A stretch of DNA of 64,000 nucleotides from Bacteroidota bacterium (GTDB taxonomy: Bacteria > Bacteroidota > Bacteroidia > Bacteroidales > JAAUTT01): the NCBI GenBank assembly GCA_030706405.1, contig JAUZOO010000004.1, positions 310,765 through 374,764 of the forward strand. Direction: 5' to 3'. The notes under the pieces were generated by a model. That model was not told where the DNA came from. It made no database searches and worked only from the letters and a program-made list of their open reading frames with translations. Both the position numbers and the translations under genes were made by a program. The stretch's first letter is position 1. Each line of letters opens with the position of its first letter. This document shows positions 37,260 to 46,376 of the stretch, in pieces.

Positions 37260-37868
37260 ATGTTTAAACATCTCTTGACTATAATAACCATTCTTGCACT
37301 ATCGACAGCTGCTGCCTGGAGTCAGACGACGGGCGATACCATTTACAAGAATAAGGTACCGGCAAAAGTAATCGATGGAGACACGGTACTGATACTCAAC
37401 CTCGGAGATGTTGACGTATATGCAAATCCGCAAAATGCCAAACCTGAAAGAAAAATAGACGAACGCCGATTTTGGCGACTGGTTTATAACCTGAAAAAAG
37501 TTTACCCTTATGCCAAATTAGCCCAAAACAAGTTAGAGGAAATGAATCGTCACTTCCTCACCCTGAAAACCGAAAGCGCCCGAAAAGATTATACTAAACA
37601 AGCCGAAAAAGAAATAAGGGCCCAATTTGAAAGCGAACTGAAAAACCTGACCGTAACGCAGGGCCGACTCCTCATTAAACTGATAGACCGGCAGACCGGG
37701 CACACCTCTTATGAACTCATAAAGCAATTGCGAGGATCACTGTCGGCCTTTTTCTGGCAGGCGCTGGCGCGTCTTTTCGGTTCCAACCTGAAATCGCAAT
37801 ACGACCCGTTGGGAGAAGACCGCACCATTGAAGAGATTCTTCAGGCTATCGACAGCGGAATGCTTTAA
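37260..37868 (+). CDS. exported DUF4294 protein
   Basis: 202 residues with a signal peptide (to about residue 21, AAAWSQ). The mature protein contains DERRFWRLVYNLKKVYPYAKLA (quoted: RFWRLVYNLKKVYPYAKLA), TQGRLLIKLIDRQTG and SAFFWQALARLFG, the hallmarks of the DUF4294 family. Located in the periplasm. Members are widespread in Bacteroidota but have no known job. It starts a short plus-strand pair with thpR, 20 nt apart. Confidence 0.82.
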   Translation: MFKHLLTIITILALSTAAAWSQTTGDTIYKNKVPAKVIDGDTVLILNLGDVDVYANPQNAKPERKIDERRFWRLVYNLKKVYPYAKLAQNKLEEMNRHFLTLKTESARKDYTKQAEKEIRAQFESELKNLTVTQGRLLIKLIDRQTGHTSYELIKQLRGSLSAFFWQALARLFGSNLKSQYDPLGEDRTIEEILQAIDSGML

Positions 37869-37888
37869 GCTTAAACTATCTTCTCATT

Positions 37889-38446
37889 ATGAGAACATTC
37901 ATCGCTATTAGCATCCCTTTAACCACGAAAATTAAAAAACTGCTCCGCGACTTGGAGATTCATCTCAAAGATGTCTGCCTCAGCTATACTAATCCGAACC
38001 AATATCATATCACCCTGGCTTTTCTTGGAGAAACTTCATCCGAGCAGGCAATCGCGATCAGCAATGACTTAAAAAATTTAACATTTATCAAAGAGCCCCT
38101 TCTGATTGAATTAAAAGGAACCGGGCTTTTCAGAAATATTAATAATCCCAAGGTATTATGGATAGGGACAAGCGACGTTTCTGCTTTAAAAATATTATGG
38201 GCAAAGGTCAACGAAATTGCTATAAAAAACGGGTTTACCGCATCCGAGGATAGCTTTACCCCACACATCACCATCGGAAGGATTAAAAGTTTGGGGAAGG
38301 ATAACAACCTCATCAATCTTATAGAGAAATACAAGGAGGTTGACTTCGGCAAAATATGCATCCCAGAGCTCACGTTCTTCCAGAGCATAACAACATCAGA
38401 AGGGGCTCAATACAAAGTCATCGAAAAATTTAAACTGACCGAATAG
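37889..38446 (+). CDS. thpR: RNA 2',3'-cyclic phosphodiesterase (ThpR/LigT-like)
   Basis: 185 residues. Two HxTx catalytic motifs are intact: HITL (His40) and HITI (His126), spaced as in the 2H phosphoesterases. Length and N-terminal MRTFIAISIP match the ThpR family, which opens 2',3'-cyclic phosphates at RNA ends and can ligate tRNA halves in vitro. Co-directional with the DUF4294 gene and convergent with the sugar transferase gene. Confidence 0.92.
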   Translation: MRTFIAISIPLTTKIKKLLRDLEIHLKDVCLSYTNPNQYHITLAFLGETSSEQAIAISNDLKNLTFIKEPLLIELKGTGLFRNINNPKVLWIGTSDVSALKILWAKVNEIAIKNGFTASEDSFTPHITIGRIKSLGKDNNLINLIEKYKEVDFGKICIPELTFFQSITTSEGAQYKVIEKFKLTE

Positions 38447-38461
38447 ACAGAATAGTTCGCA

Positions 38462-39298
38462 TTATTTTCTATTTCCACGAACAACGGTAAATAGCGTTCG
38501 CGTCAAAATCTTAAAATCAACGAACAACGACATATCTTTAATATAAAGAAGATCGAAATTCATCCGGTGCAGCATTTCTTCTACATCTTTGGCATATCCG
38601 TATTTTACCTGTCCCCACGAAGTTACCCCGGGTTTCACATTCAACAAACGCAGATATTCCGGCGAACGTTCAATAATAAGGTCGATGTAAAACTTTCGCT
38701 CCGGACGGGGACCAACGAGCGACATATCGCCCCTTAGCACATTATAAAGGTTAGGAATTTCATCGAGTTTAAAACGCCGCATAAACCGACCCAGAGGTGT
38801 AATCCGAGGGTCGTTTTCGGAGGCCAGCTGAGGACCGTTTGGCTCAGCTCCGGCATACATTGACCGGAATTTGTAAATCAGAAAAGGCTTACCAAACTGC
38901 CCAATCCGTTCGTGTGAGTAAAAAACAGGACCTCTCGACGACAATTTTATTGCTGACATAAGAACTACTGACAAGGGCAAAGACACTAGTAACCCGCCTA
39001 ATGCTCCGGTTACATCAATACACTTTTTCAGACGAATCCGCCAGGGAGACATCTGTGTATGGGAAACGTGCACCTGCGGATACTTGGGCCATGACAACAT
39101 GACCACCTTACCTTTTTCAGCAGGAGGCAAGCCCGTATTTTTTTTCACTTCCCATTTTGGCCGGGGCAACGCATAAACCTCCTTGCCCAAAATGACAACA
39201 TCTCTTTCGTCAAGAACTGCGACCTCGCCATCCAAATGATTCCCCTTCACCATATCAAAATATTTTATGGGCGCCAAAAACACTTGTAAATAAACCAT
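38462..39298 (-). CDS. polyprenyl glycosylphosphotransferase (sugar transferase)
   Basis: 278 residues. Transfers a sugar phosphate to undecaprenyl phosphate, starting an exopolysaccharide or O-antigen unit. One hydrophobic segment at about 97-117; the catalytic core has KKCIDVTGALGG, YKFRSMYAGAE, RFKLDEIPNLYNVLRGDMSLVGPRP (in part: LDEIPNLYNVL, VGPRP) and PGVTSWGQVKYG. It lacks the four N-terminal helices of WcaJ, so it is the short type; the 90 residues before the helix are unlike the core family. Next to a Gfo/Idh-like gene (93-nt gap). Confidence 0.92.
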   Translation of the reverse strand: MVYLQVFLAPIKYFDMVKGNHLDGEVAVLDERDVVILGKEVYALPRPKWEVKKNTGLPPAEKGKVVMLSWPKYPQVHVSHTQMSPWRIRLKKCIDVTGALGGLLVSLPLSVVLMSAIKLSSRGPVFYSHERIGQFGKPFLIYKFRSMYAGAEPNGPQLASENDPRITPLGRFMRRFKLDEIPNLYNVLRGDMSLVGPRPERKFYIDLIIERSPEYLRLLNVKPGVTSWGQVKYGYAKDVEEMLHRMNFDLLYIKDMSLFVDFKILTRTLFTVVRGNRK

Positions 39299-39390
39299 CT
39301 CCGAATGAGAAAAAACATCGACGTTCTGTCATGAAATAAACAAGCAGTCTGTTAGTTTTGTTTTAAACTCACAAAATGTAAAATTATTGT

Positions 39391-40329
39391 TTACGAAGAA
39401 AAAATATCGGGAGAAATTAACTGATTAATTTTCTCCTGAATAAGAAACGACGTGCGCAGCGCCTGTCCCTTTACATCTAATCTAGTCATTAGCAAATCAT
39501 TATTTACAGACATTAAAAATAGCTGAAGTTCGCGTTTTAATGCAATAGCCGAAGACACCTCCATTCCCGTACTTTCCATCTTTGTACCGGAAAGACTTTC
39601 CCTGGAAATTATAAATTTTTCTTCGGCACAAAGCACTTTCACTAGAACCGACCGGGTATATAACACCATCTGAAAATCCTCGCAACTACCCGAGTTGAGC
39701 ACCAATAAATTGGCCAATACAGCGTTGTCAAAATCAAAACGGGCACTTATCATACCTGTTCCGGCCGGATTAAAATTCCATCCATTTGCATTTACCCGCT
39801 GAACATTCGCGTGCGTTACCCCATAAAGAAATGTTAAATCGTTAATTAGCAGCGATGATAACGACGAACCAAACCTTAACTTATTACTACCACCCAACGA
39901 ATGCCGAATATCAACAAATTGCAAATCGGCCTTATATTCAGAAAGCACATCAAGAACGGAAGCTCCCTTAAAACCAAACTCGGGATAAAAACAAACGTTG
40001 GACTCCTCGGCAAGTTTCTGATAATATACAAAATCGGGCTGCCGTAAGCAATTGGCATCAACTACAAATACATGCTTAAAATTGCGCAGGCAGTTGCTTA
40101 TTATGTTAAAATAATCGGGAGTACCGGCATTGATAATAACCGCATCGGACTTCTCACTCAGGCTGCCGCACGAATCAAACACCTCAAACTGATACAAATC
40201 AGCTTGTTCTTTAAGCATCAAACTTTCATCGCCATAACACCCCGACACTTGAAAGCCTTCAATATTTCGGACCAATTTGCCGGCCTGAAAAACTTTTGAA
40301 TCAGTTCCAATAATCCCGATTTTTATCAT
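39391..40329 (-). CDS. divergent Gfo/Idh/MocA-like oxidoreductase
   Basis: 312 residues from ATG 40329 (MIKIGIIGTDSK); an upstream start at 40356 is less likely. N-terminal Rossmann-like part and a second alpha/beta domain, as in Gfo/Idh/MocA. The dinucleotide loop reads GIIGTDSKV rather than GxGxxG and the usual catalytic EKP is replaced (VVDANCLRQPD), so the protein may not be an active NAD enzyme. Pairs with the sugar transferase, hinting at polysaccharide synthesis. Confidence in fold is moderate. Confidence 0.6.
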   Translation of the reverse strand: MIKIGIIGTDSKVFQAGKLVRNIEGFQVSGCYGDESLMLKEQADLYQFEVFDSCGSLSEKSDAVIINAGTPDYFNIISNCLRNFKHVFVVDANCLRQPDFVYYQKLAEESNVCFYPEFGFKGASVLDVLSEYKADLQFVDIRHSLGGSNKLRFGSSLSSLLINDLTFLYGVTHANVQRVNANGWNFNPAGTGMISARFDFDNAVLANLLVLNSGSCEDFQMVLYTRSVLVKVLCAEEKFIISRESLSGTKMESTGMEVSSAIALKRELQLFLMSVNNDLLMTRLDVKGQALRTSFLIQEKINQLISPDIFSS

Positions 40330-40396
40330 GATTAACATGTTAGGCCTTACAAACATATATTTTTTTCGCCGCTATCATCCGTTTTTCGGGCAATAC

Positions 40397-40430
40397 TTAT
40401 CAACTTTTATTGTTGATAACGCTAATTTTG
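40397..40430 (+). promoter_or_regulatory. promoter and operator-like dyad upstream of pcm
   Basis: TAATTTTG (40423-40430) matches the -7 consensus 22 nt before the ATG. Just upstream, TTATCAAC (40397-40404) and GTTGATAA (40412-40419) form an exact 8-bp inverted repeat with a 7-nt spacer, which covers the -33 side of the promoter. Confidence 0.5.
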
Positions 40431-40452
40431 CACTCTAACTGGAAAACCACGA

Positions 40453-41103
40453 ATGTATATCGAAGACTCATTCCGTCACAAAGGGCTACGTCGCAAATTG
40501 ATTGAAGAATTACTAGGAAAAGGCATCAATAATGCCGATGTGCTTGACGCTATCAACAAAGTTCCCCGCCATGCCTTCATGGATAGTGGTTTTATAAACT
40601 TTGCATACAGGGACCAGGCTTTTCCAATTGGCGCAGGGCAAACTATTTCGCAGCCTTATACTGTTGCTTTTCAGACCCAGCTTCTCGAAATAAAAAAGCT
40701 CGACAAAGTGCTCGAAGTTGGCACCGGCTCAGGGTACCAATGTGCGGTATTGCTCGAACTCGGCGCCATGGTTTATACAATAGAACGGCAACGGGAACTA
40801 TTCATGAAGTCTCAGTCATTGCTACTCCGGCTAGGTTACAAGCCCCACTTCTTCTTTGGCGACGGATACGAAGGAATTCCCGCTTACAGTCCGTTCGATA
40901 AAATCCTCATTACCGCTGCCGCCCCCGAAATTCCGCCCCGGCTACTCGAACAGCTTAAGGTTGGAGGCAAATTAGTTATGCCCGTTGGTGACTCATCCGT
41001 TCAGCGAATGACACTTGTTGAAAAATTGTCAATAAATGGGTTCCATTACTCTGAACATGGAGCTTTTAATTTTGTTCCTTTGCTCAAAGGAAAGATATTT
41101 TGA
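40453..41103 (+). CDS. pcm: protein-L-isoaspartate O-methyltransferase
   Basis: 216 residues. S-adenosylmethionine-dependent repair enzyme that methylates isoaspartyl residues. QTISQPYTVAFQTQLLE (about 75-91), the SAM motif LEVGTGSGYQCAVLLELG and ILITAAAPEIPP are characteristic. It stands upstream of an MBL-fold hydrolase gene by 69 nt. Own promoter with an unusual inverted repeat. Confidence 0.94.
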   Translation: MYIEDSFRHKGLRRKLIEELLGKGINNADVLDAINKVPRHAFMDSGFINFAYRDQAFPIGAGQTISQPYTVAFQTQLLEIKKLDKVLEVGTGSGYQCAVLLELGAMVYTIERQRELFMKSQSLLLRLGYKPHFFFGDGYEGIPAYSPFDKILITAAAPEIPPRLLEQLKVGGKLVMPVGDSSVQRMTLVEKLSINGFHYSEHGAFNFVPLLKGKIF

Positions 41104-41172
41104 CACACGTCTAATCCACCTGTTTGTCAATAATATTCTAAACTGCCTCAGAACTAAAATATTTCATTCATT

Positions 41173-41811
41173 ATGATAACTGTAAAGAATTTTATTTTCA
41201 ATGCCTTTCAGGTCAACTCATTTGTATTGAGCGACGAAACCGGCGAATGCATCGTTATTGACGCTGCCTGTTATTCCCAAAAAGAAAAAGACATTATCGA
41301 CCAATATATTTCCGACAATGGATTAACAGTAAAAAAAATTGTAAATACCCATTGCCATGTCGACCATGTTTTAGGAGCACGTCACTTGGTCGAAAAATAT
41401 AATCCTTCCTTCGAGATCCACGATAGTGAAGTCCGCCTGCTTACCGATGCCCCCAAACACGGCGTTGTATTCGGTTTTATCGTTGAAGAGCCTCCAGTGG
41501 CGACCGGTTACCTAAGCGAAGGTATTGATGTTACCTTTGGAAAATCGTCATTAAAAGTAATCCATGTTCCCGGCCATTCGCCCGGAAGTGTCGCATTTTA
41601 CTGCCCCGAACAAAATTTTATAATTGTAGGAGATGTACTCTTTAAAGGAAGCATTGGCAGAACCGACTTGCCCGGAGGAAATTACGACCAGCTAATGGAC
41701 AGCATCCTCTCCAAATTAATGGCTCTGCCTGACGACACGCAGGTATGGCCTGGACACGGCCCGGCAACGACTATTCACGAAGAAGCACTATCCAATCCCT
41801 TTCTTTCTTAA
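41173..41811 (+). CDS. MBL-fold metallo-hydrolase (YcbL/glyoxalase II-like)
   Basis: 212 residues. Zinc motif HCHVDH (His60, His62, Asp64, His65), then HVPGHSPGSVAFY, VGDVLFKGSIGRTDLPGG and WPGHGPATT. The short form lacking the C-terminal glyoxalase II domain, so the substrate is not fixed; a hydroxyacylglutathione hydrolase-like or another thioester hydrolase function is possible. 62 nt before gcvP. Confidence 0.9.
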   Translation: MITVKNFIFNAFQVNSFVLSDETGECIVIDAACYSQKEKDIIDQYISDNGLTVKKIVNTHCHVDHVLGARHLVEKYNPSFEIHDSEVRLLTDAPKHGVVFGFIVEEPPVATGYLSEGIDVTFGKSSLKVIHVPGHSPGSVAFYCPEQNFIIVGDVLFKGSIGRTDLPGGNYDQLMDSILSKLMALPDDTQVWPGHGPATTIHEEALSNPFLS

Positions 41812-41873
41812 CTACTTGCAACCACAAGCATTCAACTCAAACTAAACAGCCATAAATATTAATCAATAACAAA

Positions 41874-44735
41874 ATGCTTACTAATACATTTGTTTCGCGC
41901 CACAATGGACCCCGTGAGAACGAAGTCGCATTGATGTTAAAAAAAATCGGCGTAGACTCGCTCGATGAACTAATAGACAAAACTGTACCTGAACAAATCA
42001 GGCTTCGCAAACCGCTCGATTTACCAGCTCCTGTAAGTGAGTACGAATACCTCAAAGAACTTAAAGCGGTTGCTTCTAAAAACAAACTTTTTCGCACCTA
42101 TATTGGTTTAGGCTATTACAATACTGTTTTCCCATCAGTAATAAAGCGCAACATACTCGAAAACCCAAGCTGGTACACATCCTACACTCCGTATCAGGCT
42201 GAAATCTCGCAAGGCCGCCTCGAAGCCCTGCTCAACTATCAGACTATGATTACAGAGCTAACGGGCATGGAAATTGCCAATGCCTCGCTTCTCGACGAGG
42301 CTACCGCAGCTGCCGAAGCCATGATTATGATGTTCAACGCCCGGTCACGCCAAGCGGTTAAGAATGGGGCAAACCGTTTTGTTGCCGATACAAACATTTT
42401 CTCTCAAACACTTGACGTACTCAAAACCAGAGCTGCTGCCCTGGACATAGACCTAATCATTACCAACATATTTTCTTATTCGACAGACGAAAAAACGTTC
42501 GGGATAATGGTCCAGTACCCCAATGCAAACGGAGAAATCTGCAATTACAGACAATTGGTCGACCAGGCGCACGAAGCAGGCATTACCGTTGGAGTAGCCG
42601 CAGATTTACTTTCTCTGACATTGCTCACTCCTCCTGGCGAATGGGGAGCTGATGTCGTTTTCGGATCAACGCAACGCTTTGGACTTCCGATGGGTTTCGG
42701 CGGACCTCATGCCGCATATTTTGCCGTAAAGGAAAGTTTTAAGCGTAATATTCCCGGTCGCATCATCGGTGTATCTGTCGATGCTCGTGGAAAACGTGCG
42801 CTTCGCATGGCTCTTCAAACTCGTGAGCAGCACATTAAACGCGAACGTGCAACTTCGAACATTTGCACAGCCCAAGCTTTACTAGCTACAATGGCTGGAA
42901 TGTATGCCGTTTATCATGGTCCCGAAGGACTAAAAAACATTGCGTTACAGATACATGCCCATGCATCTGCGTTATCCAATGCATTGAACAGTCTTGGATA
43001 TATCCAGCAAAACCTCAATTTTTTCGACACCTTAAAAATTAAAATTCCGTCGAATATTAGCATCAATAAGATTGAAGAAATTGCCTTAAAAAATGAAGTC
43101 AATTTCCGTTACATCGACTCAAGCCATATTGGAATCAGTATCGATGAGACGACTAATCTAAAGGATATCAACAAAATTGTCACCATTTTCGCTGAGGCTG
43201 CAAGAACAAGCACTCCTCTTCCAATAACGGTATCAGAAACAACTTCTTTTAGCAACGAATTTGAACGGCAATCACCTTACCTGCAATTAGATGTATTCAA
43301 CCGTTACCACTGCGAAACCGAGATGATGCGGTACATTAAAAAGCTGGAACGAAAGGATTTCTCACTCACGCATTCGATGATCTCGCTTGGCTCATGCACC
43401 ATGAAATTAAATGCGGCCACCGAAATGCTGGCACTCAGCTGGCCCGAATTCGGCGATATCCATCCGTTTGCACCTTCTATGCAAGCGGTCGGATACAGCG
43501 AATTGTTAACCGAGTTAGAGCATTACCTCAAAATCATTACCGGATTCGACGCCGTCTCTTTTCAGCCAAACTCTGGTGCCGCCGGAGAATTAGCCGGGTT
43601 GTTGGTTATTCGTCAGTATCATATCCATCAGAACCAAGGGCATCGCAACATCGTACTGATACCCTCTTCGGCTCACGGAACCAATCCCGCCAGTGCAGCC
43701 ATGGCCGGTTTGAAAATAGAAATTGTTAACTGCGACAACAAAGGGAATATAAACACCGACCATCTTAGAGAACTAGCCGAAAAACATAAGGATGACCTTG
43801 CGGCTTTCATGGTAACATATCCCTCCACTCATGGGGTATTCGAATCGGACATTAAACTCATGGCCGAAATCATTCACAGCCACGGGGGCTTGGTCTATAT
43901 GGACGGGGCTAACATGAATGCACAGGTAGGCCTAACCAATCCTGCAACCATCGGTGCCGACATTTGTCATCTCAATCTCCATAAGACCTTTGCCATTCCA
44001 CATGGTGGCGGAGGACCCGGCGTTGGCCCCATTGCTGTAACCAAACAACTTGCCGGATTCCTACCCTCACACCCATTGGTTAAAACTGGCGGAACAGAAG
44101 GAGTTCAGGCAGTTTCAGCGGCTCCTTATGGAAGTGCCAGCATTTTATCCATTTCACATGCTTATTGTCGAATGCTTGGTTGCGAAGGGCTTACCGAAGC
44201 TACACGCTATGCCATTCTTAACGCGAATTATCTGGCAGCTTCATTAAAGGATTATTTCAACATTCTTTATACCGGTGAAAACGGATTTGTGGGTCACGAA
44301 ATGATTTTGGACTGTCGTCCGTTCAAGACCACATCCGACATTACCGAAACAGATATTGCCAAACGCCTCATGGATTATGGGTTTCACGCCCCTACCCTAT
44401 CTTTCCCGGTACACGGAACACTTATGGTAGAGCCGACAGAAAGCGAGTCCCTGCAAGAGCTTAACCGTTTCATCGAGGCTATGGATTCAATCTACAACGA
44501 GATACAGGAAGTTTCCAACAATAAAGCCGACAAAACTGACAATGTATTAAAGAATGCCCCTCATTGTCAAGAGGTCGCCACTGACGACCAATGGGAACAT
44601 TCCTATAGCAGAGCCAAAGCAGCGTTTCCTCTTGAATGGATTCGCGAGAATAAATTTTGGCCGACGGTAAGCCGTATCAATGATGCCTTTGGAGACCGCA
44701 ATCTCCATTGTACCTGCGCCCCAATCAATGAATAG
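41874..44735 (+). CDS. gcvP: glycine decarboxylase P-protein (fused full-length)
   Basis: 953 residues, single-chain form. Decarboxylates glycine and passes the aminomethyl group to lipoyl-GcvH. N-terminal half starts RHNGPRENEVALML and has LGYYNTVFPSVI; the PLP lysine is Lys704 in HLNLHKTFAIPHGGGGPG (codon at 43983). The glycine-rich stretch after it, and the closing MVEPTESE, are typical. gcvT and gcvH are not adjacent. No glycine riboswitch was recognisable in the 62 nt upstream. Confidence 0.96.
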   Translation: MLTNTFVSRHNGPRENEVALMLKKIGVDSLDELIDKTVPEQIRLRKPLDLPAPVSEYEYLKELKAVASKNKLFRTYIGLGYYNTVFPSVIKRNILENPSWYTSYTPYQAEISQGRLEALLNYQTMITELTGMEIANASLLDEATAAAEAMIMMFNARSRQAVKNGANRFVADTNIFSQTLDVLKTRAAALDIDLIITNIFSYSTDEKTFGIMVQYPNANGEICNYRQLVDQAHEAGITVGVAADLLSLTLLTPPGEWGADVVFGSTQRFGLPMGFGGPHAAYFAVKESFKRNIPGRIIGVSVDARGKRALRMALQTREQHIKRERATSNICTAQALLATMAGMYAVYHGPEGLKNIALQIHAHASALSNALNSLGYIQQNLNFFDTLKIKIPSNISINKIEEIALKNEVNFRYIDSSHIGISIDETTNLKDINKIVTIFAEAARTSTPLPITVSETTSFSNEFERQSPYLQLDVFNRYHCETEMMRYIKKLERKDFSLTHSMISLGSCTMKLNAATEMLALSWPEFGDIHPFAPSMQAVGYSELLTELEHYLKIITGFDAVSFQPNSGAAGELAGLLVIRQYHIHQNQGHRNIVLIPSSAHGTNPASAAMAGLKIEIVNCDNKGNINTDHLRELAEKHKDDLAAFMVTYPSTHGVFESDIKLMAEIIHSHGGLVYMDGANMNAQVGLTNPATIGADICHLNLHKTFAIPHGGGGPGVGPIAVTKQLAGFLPSHPLVKTGGTEGVQAVSAAPYGSASILSISHAYCRMLGCEGLTEATRYAILNANYLAASLKDYFNILYTGENGFVGHEMILDCRPFKTTSDITETDIAKRLMDYGFHAPTLSFPVHGTLMVEPTESESLQELNRFIEAMDSIYNEIQEVSNNKADKTDNVLKNAPHCQEVATDDQWEHSYSRAKAAFPLEWIRENKFWPTVSRINDAFGDRNLHCTCAPINE

Positions 44736-44757
44736 AAAATAGGTATTTACCATCACA

Positions 44758-44800
44758 AATCCGCTAATTACCCACACGATTATGGGTTTTAGCGGATTTT
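44758..44800 (+). terminator. gcvP terminator
   Basis: AATCCGCTAA (44758-44767) pairs with TTAGCGGATT (44789-44798), with a further ACCCA/TGGGT pair inside, followed by TTTT. Confidence 0.85.
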
Positions 44801-44959
44801 ACAATATCTTTGGCTAAATATAAAAACTTAGTAGAAGTTGAATCTATCTAAGGCATTTTATGAATAAAACAAGACATGTCAATCTTACCAAAAGATCAAA
44901 AGCATGTTTTATAACATAAAAATTAAAGGTTACTTTTTTAACCGATATGGTATTAATTA

Positions 44960-45571
44960 ATGAAAAGAGATAATTACACGGATCAGGAAATACTTACCGG
45001 CATTAAGCATCAAAATTCTGAAATTATGATGTTTATATACCAGAAAAATTTCAGATCGGTAAGGCATTACATCGAACAAAATAACGGAAGCGATAAAGAT
45101 GCTGAAGATCTCTTTCAGGACGCCTTAATCTTGATTTTCCATAAAGTCAGAGAAGGTTCGTTGGTTTTAACAAGTTCGTTCAATACTTACATATTCTCTA
45201 TTGTTAAAAAGAACTGGTTAAAACAATTGGACAAACGAAAAAGACAGAATATTGTTATTGACGAATGCGACAATTTCATTTTGGAAGAAGACGGACTGAT
45301 TGAAGATTTGCTTAAACTAGAGAGGGAAAAAATTATAAATCAACATTTTAACGAATTAAGTCCTGACTGTCAAAAAATTATAACCCTTTTTTTAAAAGGA
45401 CACTCGATTACCGAAATCACAAAAGTGATGGGTTTTAGCTCCGAACAGCATACCAAGAACCGACGGTTCAGATGCAAAAAGAGTTTAATAGAGAGAATTC
45501 TTAAAAACCCCTATTTTAAAGAACTGACCAATGGAAAATTTGGAACTGATTATCAAATACCTCGATGGTGA
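44960..45571 (+). CDS. ECF-like RNA polymerase sigma factor
   Basis: 203 residues. Region 2 at about 15-85 (SEIMMFIYQKNFRSVRHYI, DAEDLFQDALILIFHKV) and region 4 at about 130-190 (LSPDCQKIITLFLKGHSITEITKVMGF). Its last 41 nt overlap the next gene in another frame. The 224 nt upstream hold the gcvP terminator and an A+T-rich stretch. Likely controlled by the overlapping downstream membrane protein. Target genes unknown. Confidence 0.85.
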   Translation: MKRDNYTDQEILTGIKHQNSEIMMFIYQKNFRSVRHYIEQNNGSDKDAEDLFQDALILIFHKVREGSLVLTSSFNTYIFSIVKKNWLKQLDKRKRQNIVIDECDNFILEEDGLIEDLLKLEREKIINQHFNELSPDCQKIITLFLKGHSITEITKVMGFSSEQHTKNRRFRCKKSLIERILKNPYFKELTNGKFGTDYQIPRW

Positions 45572-46310
45572 GGTGATAGGTGAAGAAAAGACGCTATTTG
45601 AACAAAGGCTTAAAGAAGATTCATCGTTGGAACAGACCTTTCAACTTGTAAAAGAAGTTGACCACACCCTCGCCGACGACAACCTGTCATCTTTTATATC
45701 CAAGCTCAAAGAAACCCAGATTTTATATCTGGCAAGCGAACACCAAAACCCTGAAAATGAAAAAAACAATTCGGGCACTTCCGGAATTACTCGAATTTTA
45801 CATAATAAAAAACTCCAAATTGCAGCATCAATAGCTATGTTGCTAATTGTTTCTACTGTTTTTTACAAAATCCACTTTTCAGTTTCGCCTGATTCTTTAT
45901 TTAACAACTATTACCAGCCTTACGAGGCAAGCCTTATTACCCGTTCATCAAGTCCAACGGATGTGAGTGACCTTATCCGGGGAATTCAATTTTACGATAA
46001 AGGTAATTACGCCAATGCTATTTCAAAATTAGAAGTGGTACTCCAAAAAGAAAAGAACAACACTGCTGCCCACTTCTTTATTGGGGTTTCGTATATTGAA
46101 ACCAAAGACTTTAAAAAGGCTATCGAAAACCTGAAATACGTTATCAACCAAAATGACACAGCATTTGTAGAACATGCCCAATGGTACCTTGCCCTTTGTT
46201 ATATAAAAACAAACCAAAACCAATTAGCCACTCCTATTTTGTCCAAAATTGTTCAGAGTAAAAATCTGTACAAACCTATGGCGTTCGAAATTCTTAAAAA
46301 ATTAAAATAA
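45531..46310 (+). CDS. anti-sigma-type membrane protein with periplasmic TPR
   Basis: 259 residues. N-terminal cytoplasmic 100 residues beginning LELIIKYLDGEVIGEE, a form typical of zinc-less anti-sigma factors of this phylum; one transmembrane helix at about 101-117 (LQIAASIAMLLIVSTVFY); the periplasmic part holds TPR-like repeats (about 150-255: GIQFYDKGNYANAISKLEVVL, AHFFIGVSYIETKDFKKAIENL). It starts 41 nt inside the sigma gene, so translation is probably coupled. Inferred to hold the sigma factor at the membrane and to sense a protein or envelope signal through the TPR part. Confidence 0.7.
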   Translation: MENLELIIKYLDGEVIGEEKTLFEQRLKEDSSLEQTFQLVKEVDHTLADDNLSSFISKLKETQILYLASEHQNPENEKNNSGTSGITRILHNKKLQIAASIAMLLIVSTVFYKIHFSVSPDSLFNNYYQPYEASLITRSSSPTDVSDLIRGIQFYDKGNYANAISKLEVVLQKEKNNTAAHFFIGVSYIETKDFKKAIENLKYVINQNDTAFVEHAQWYLALCYIKTNQNQLATPILSKIVQSKNLYKPMAFEILKKLK

Positions 46311-46337
46311 ACCTCCTCTTTTTTTCTTTCAACTCTT

Positions 46338-46364
46338 GGCGAAGCAAATGCTTCGCCTTTTTTA
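46338..46364. terminator. bidirectional terminator
   Basis: GGCGAAGCAAATGCTTCGCC, an 8-bp stem with 4-nt loop, T6 tail on the plus strand and AAGAGTTG-type flanks on the other, between the convergent anti-sigma and lactonase genes. Confidence 0.82.
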
Positions 46365-46376
46365 TTTTACATCAAA

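Noticed and set aside
41812-41873. Glycine riboswitch before gcvP
   Set aside because: Only 62 nt separate it from the preceding gene and no aptamer-like helices are visible.
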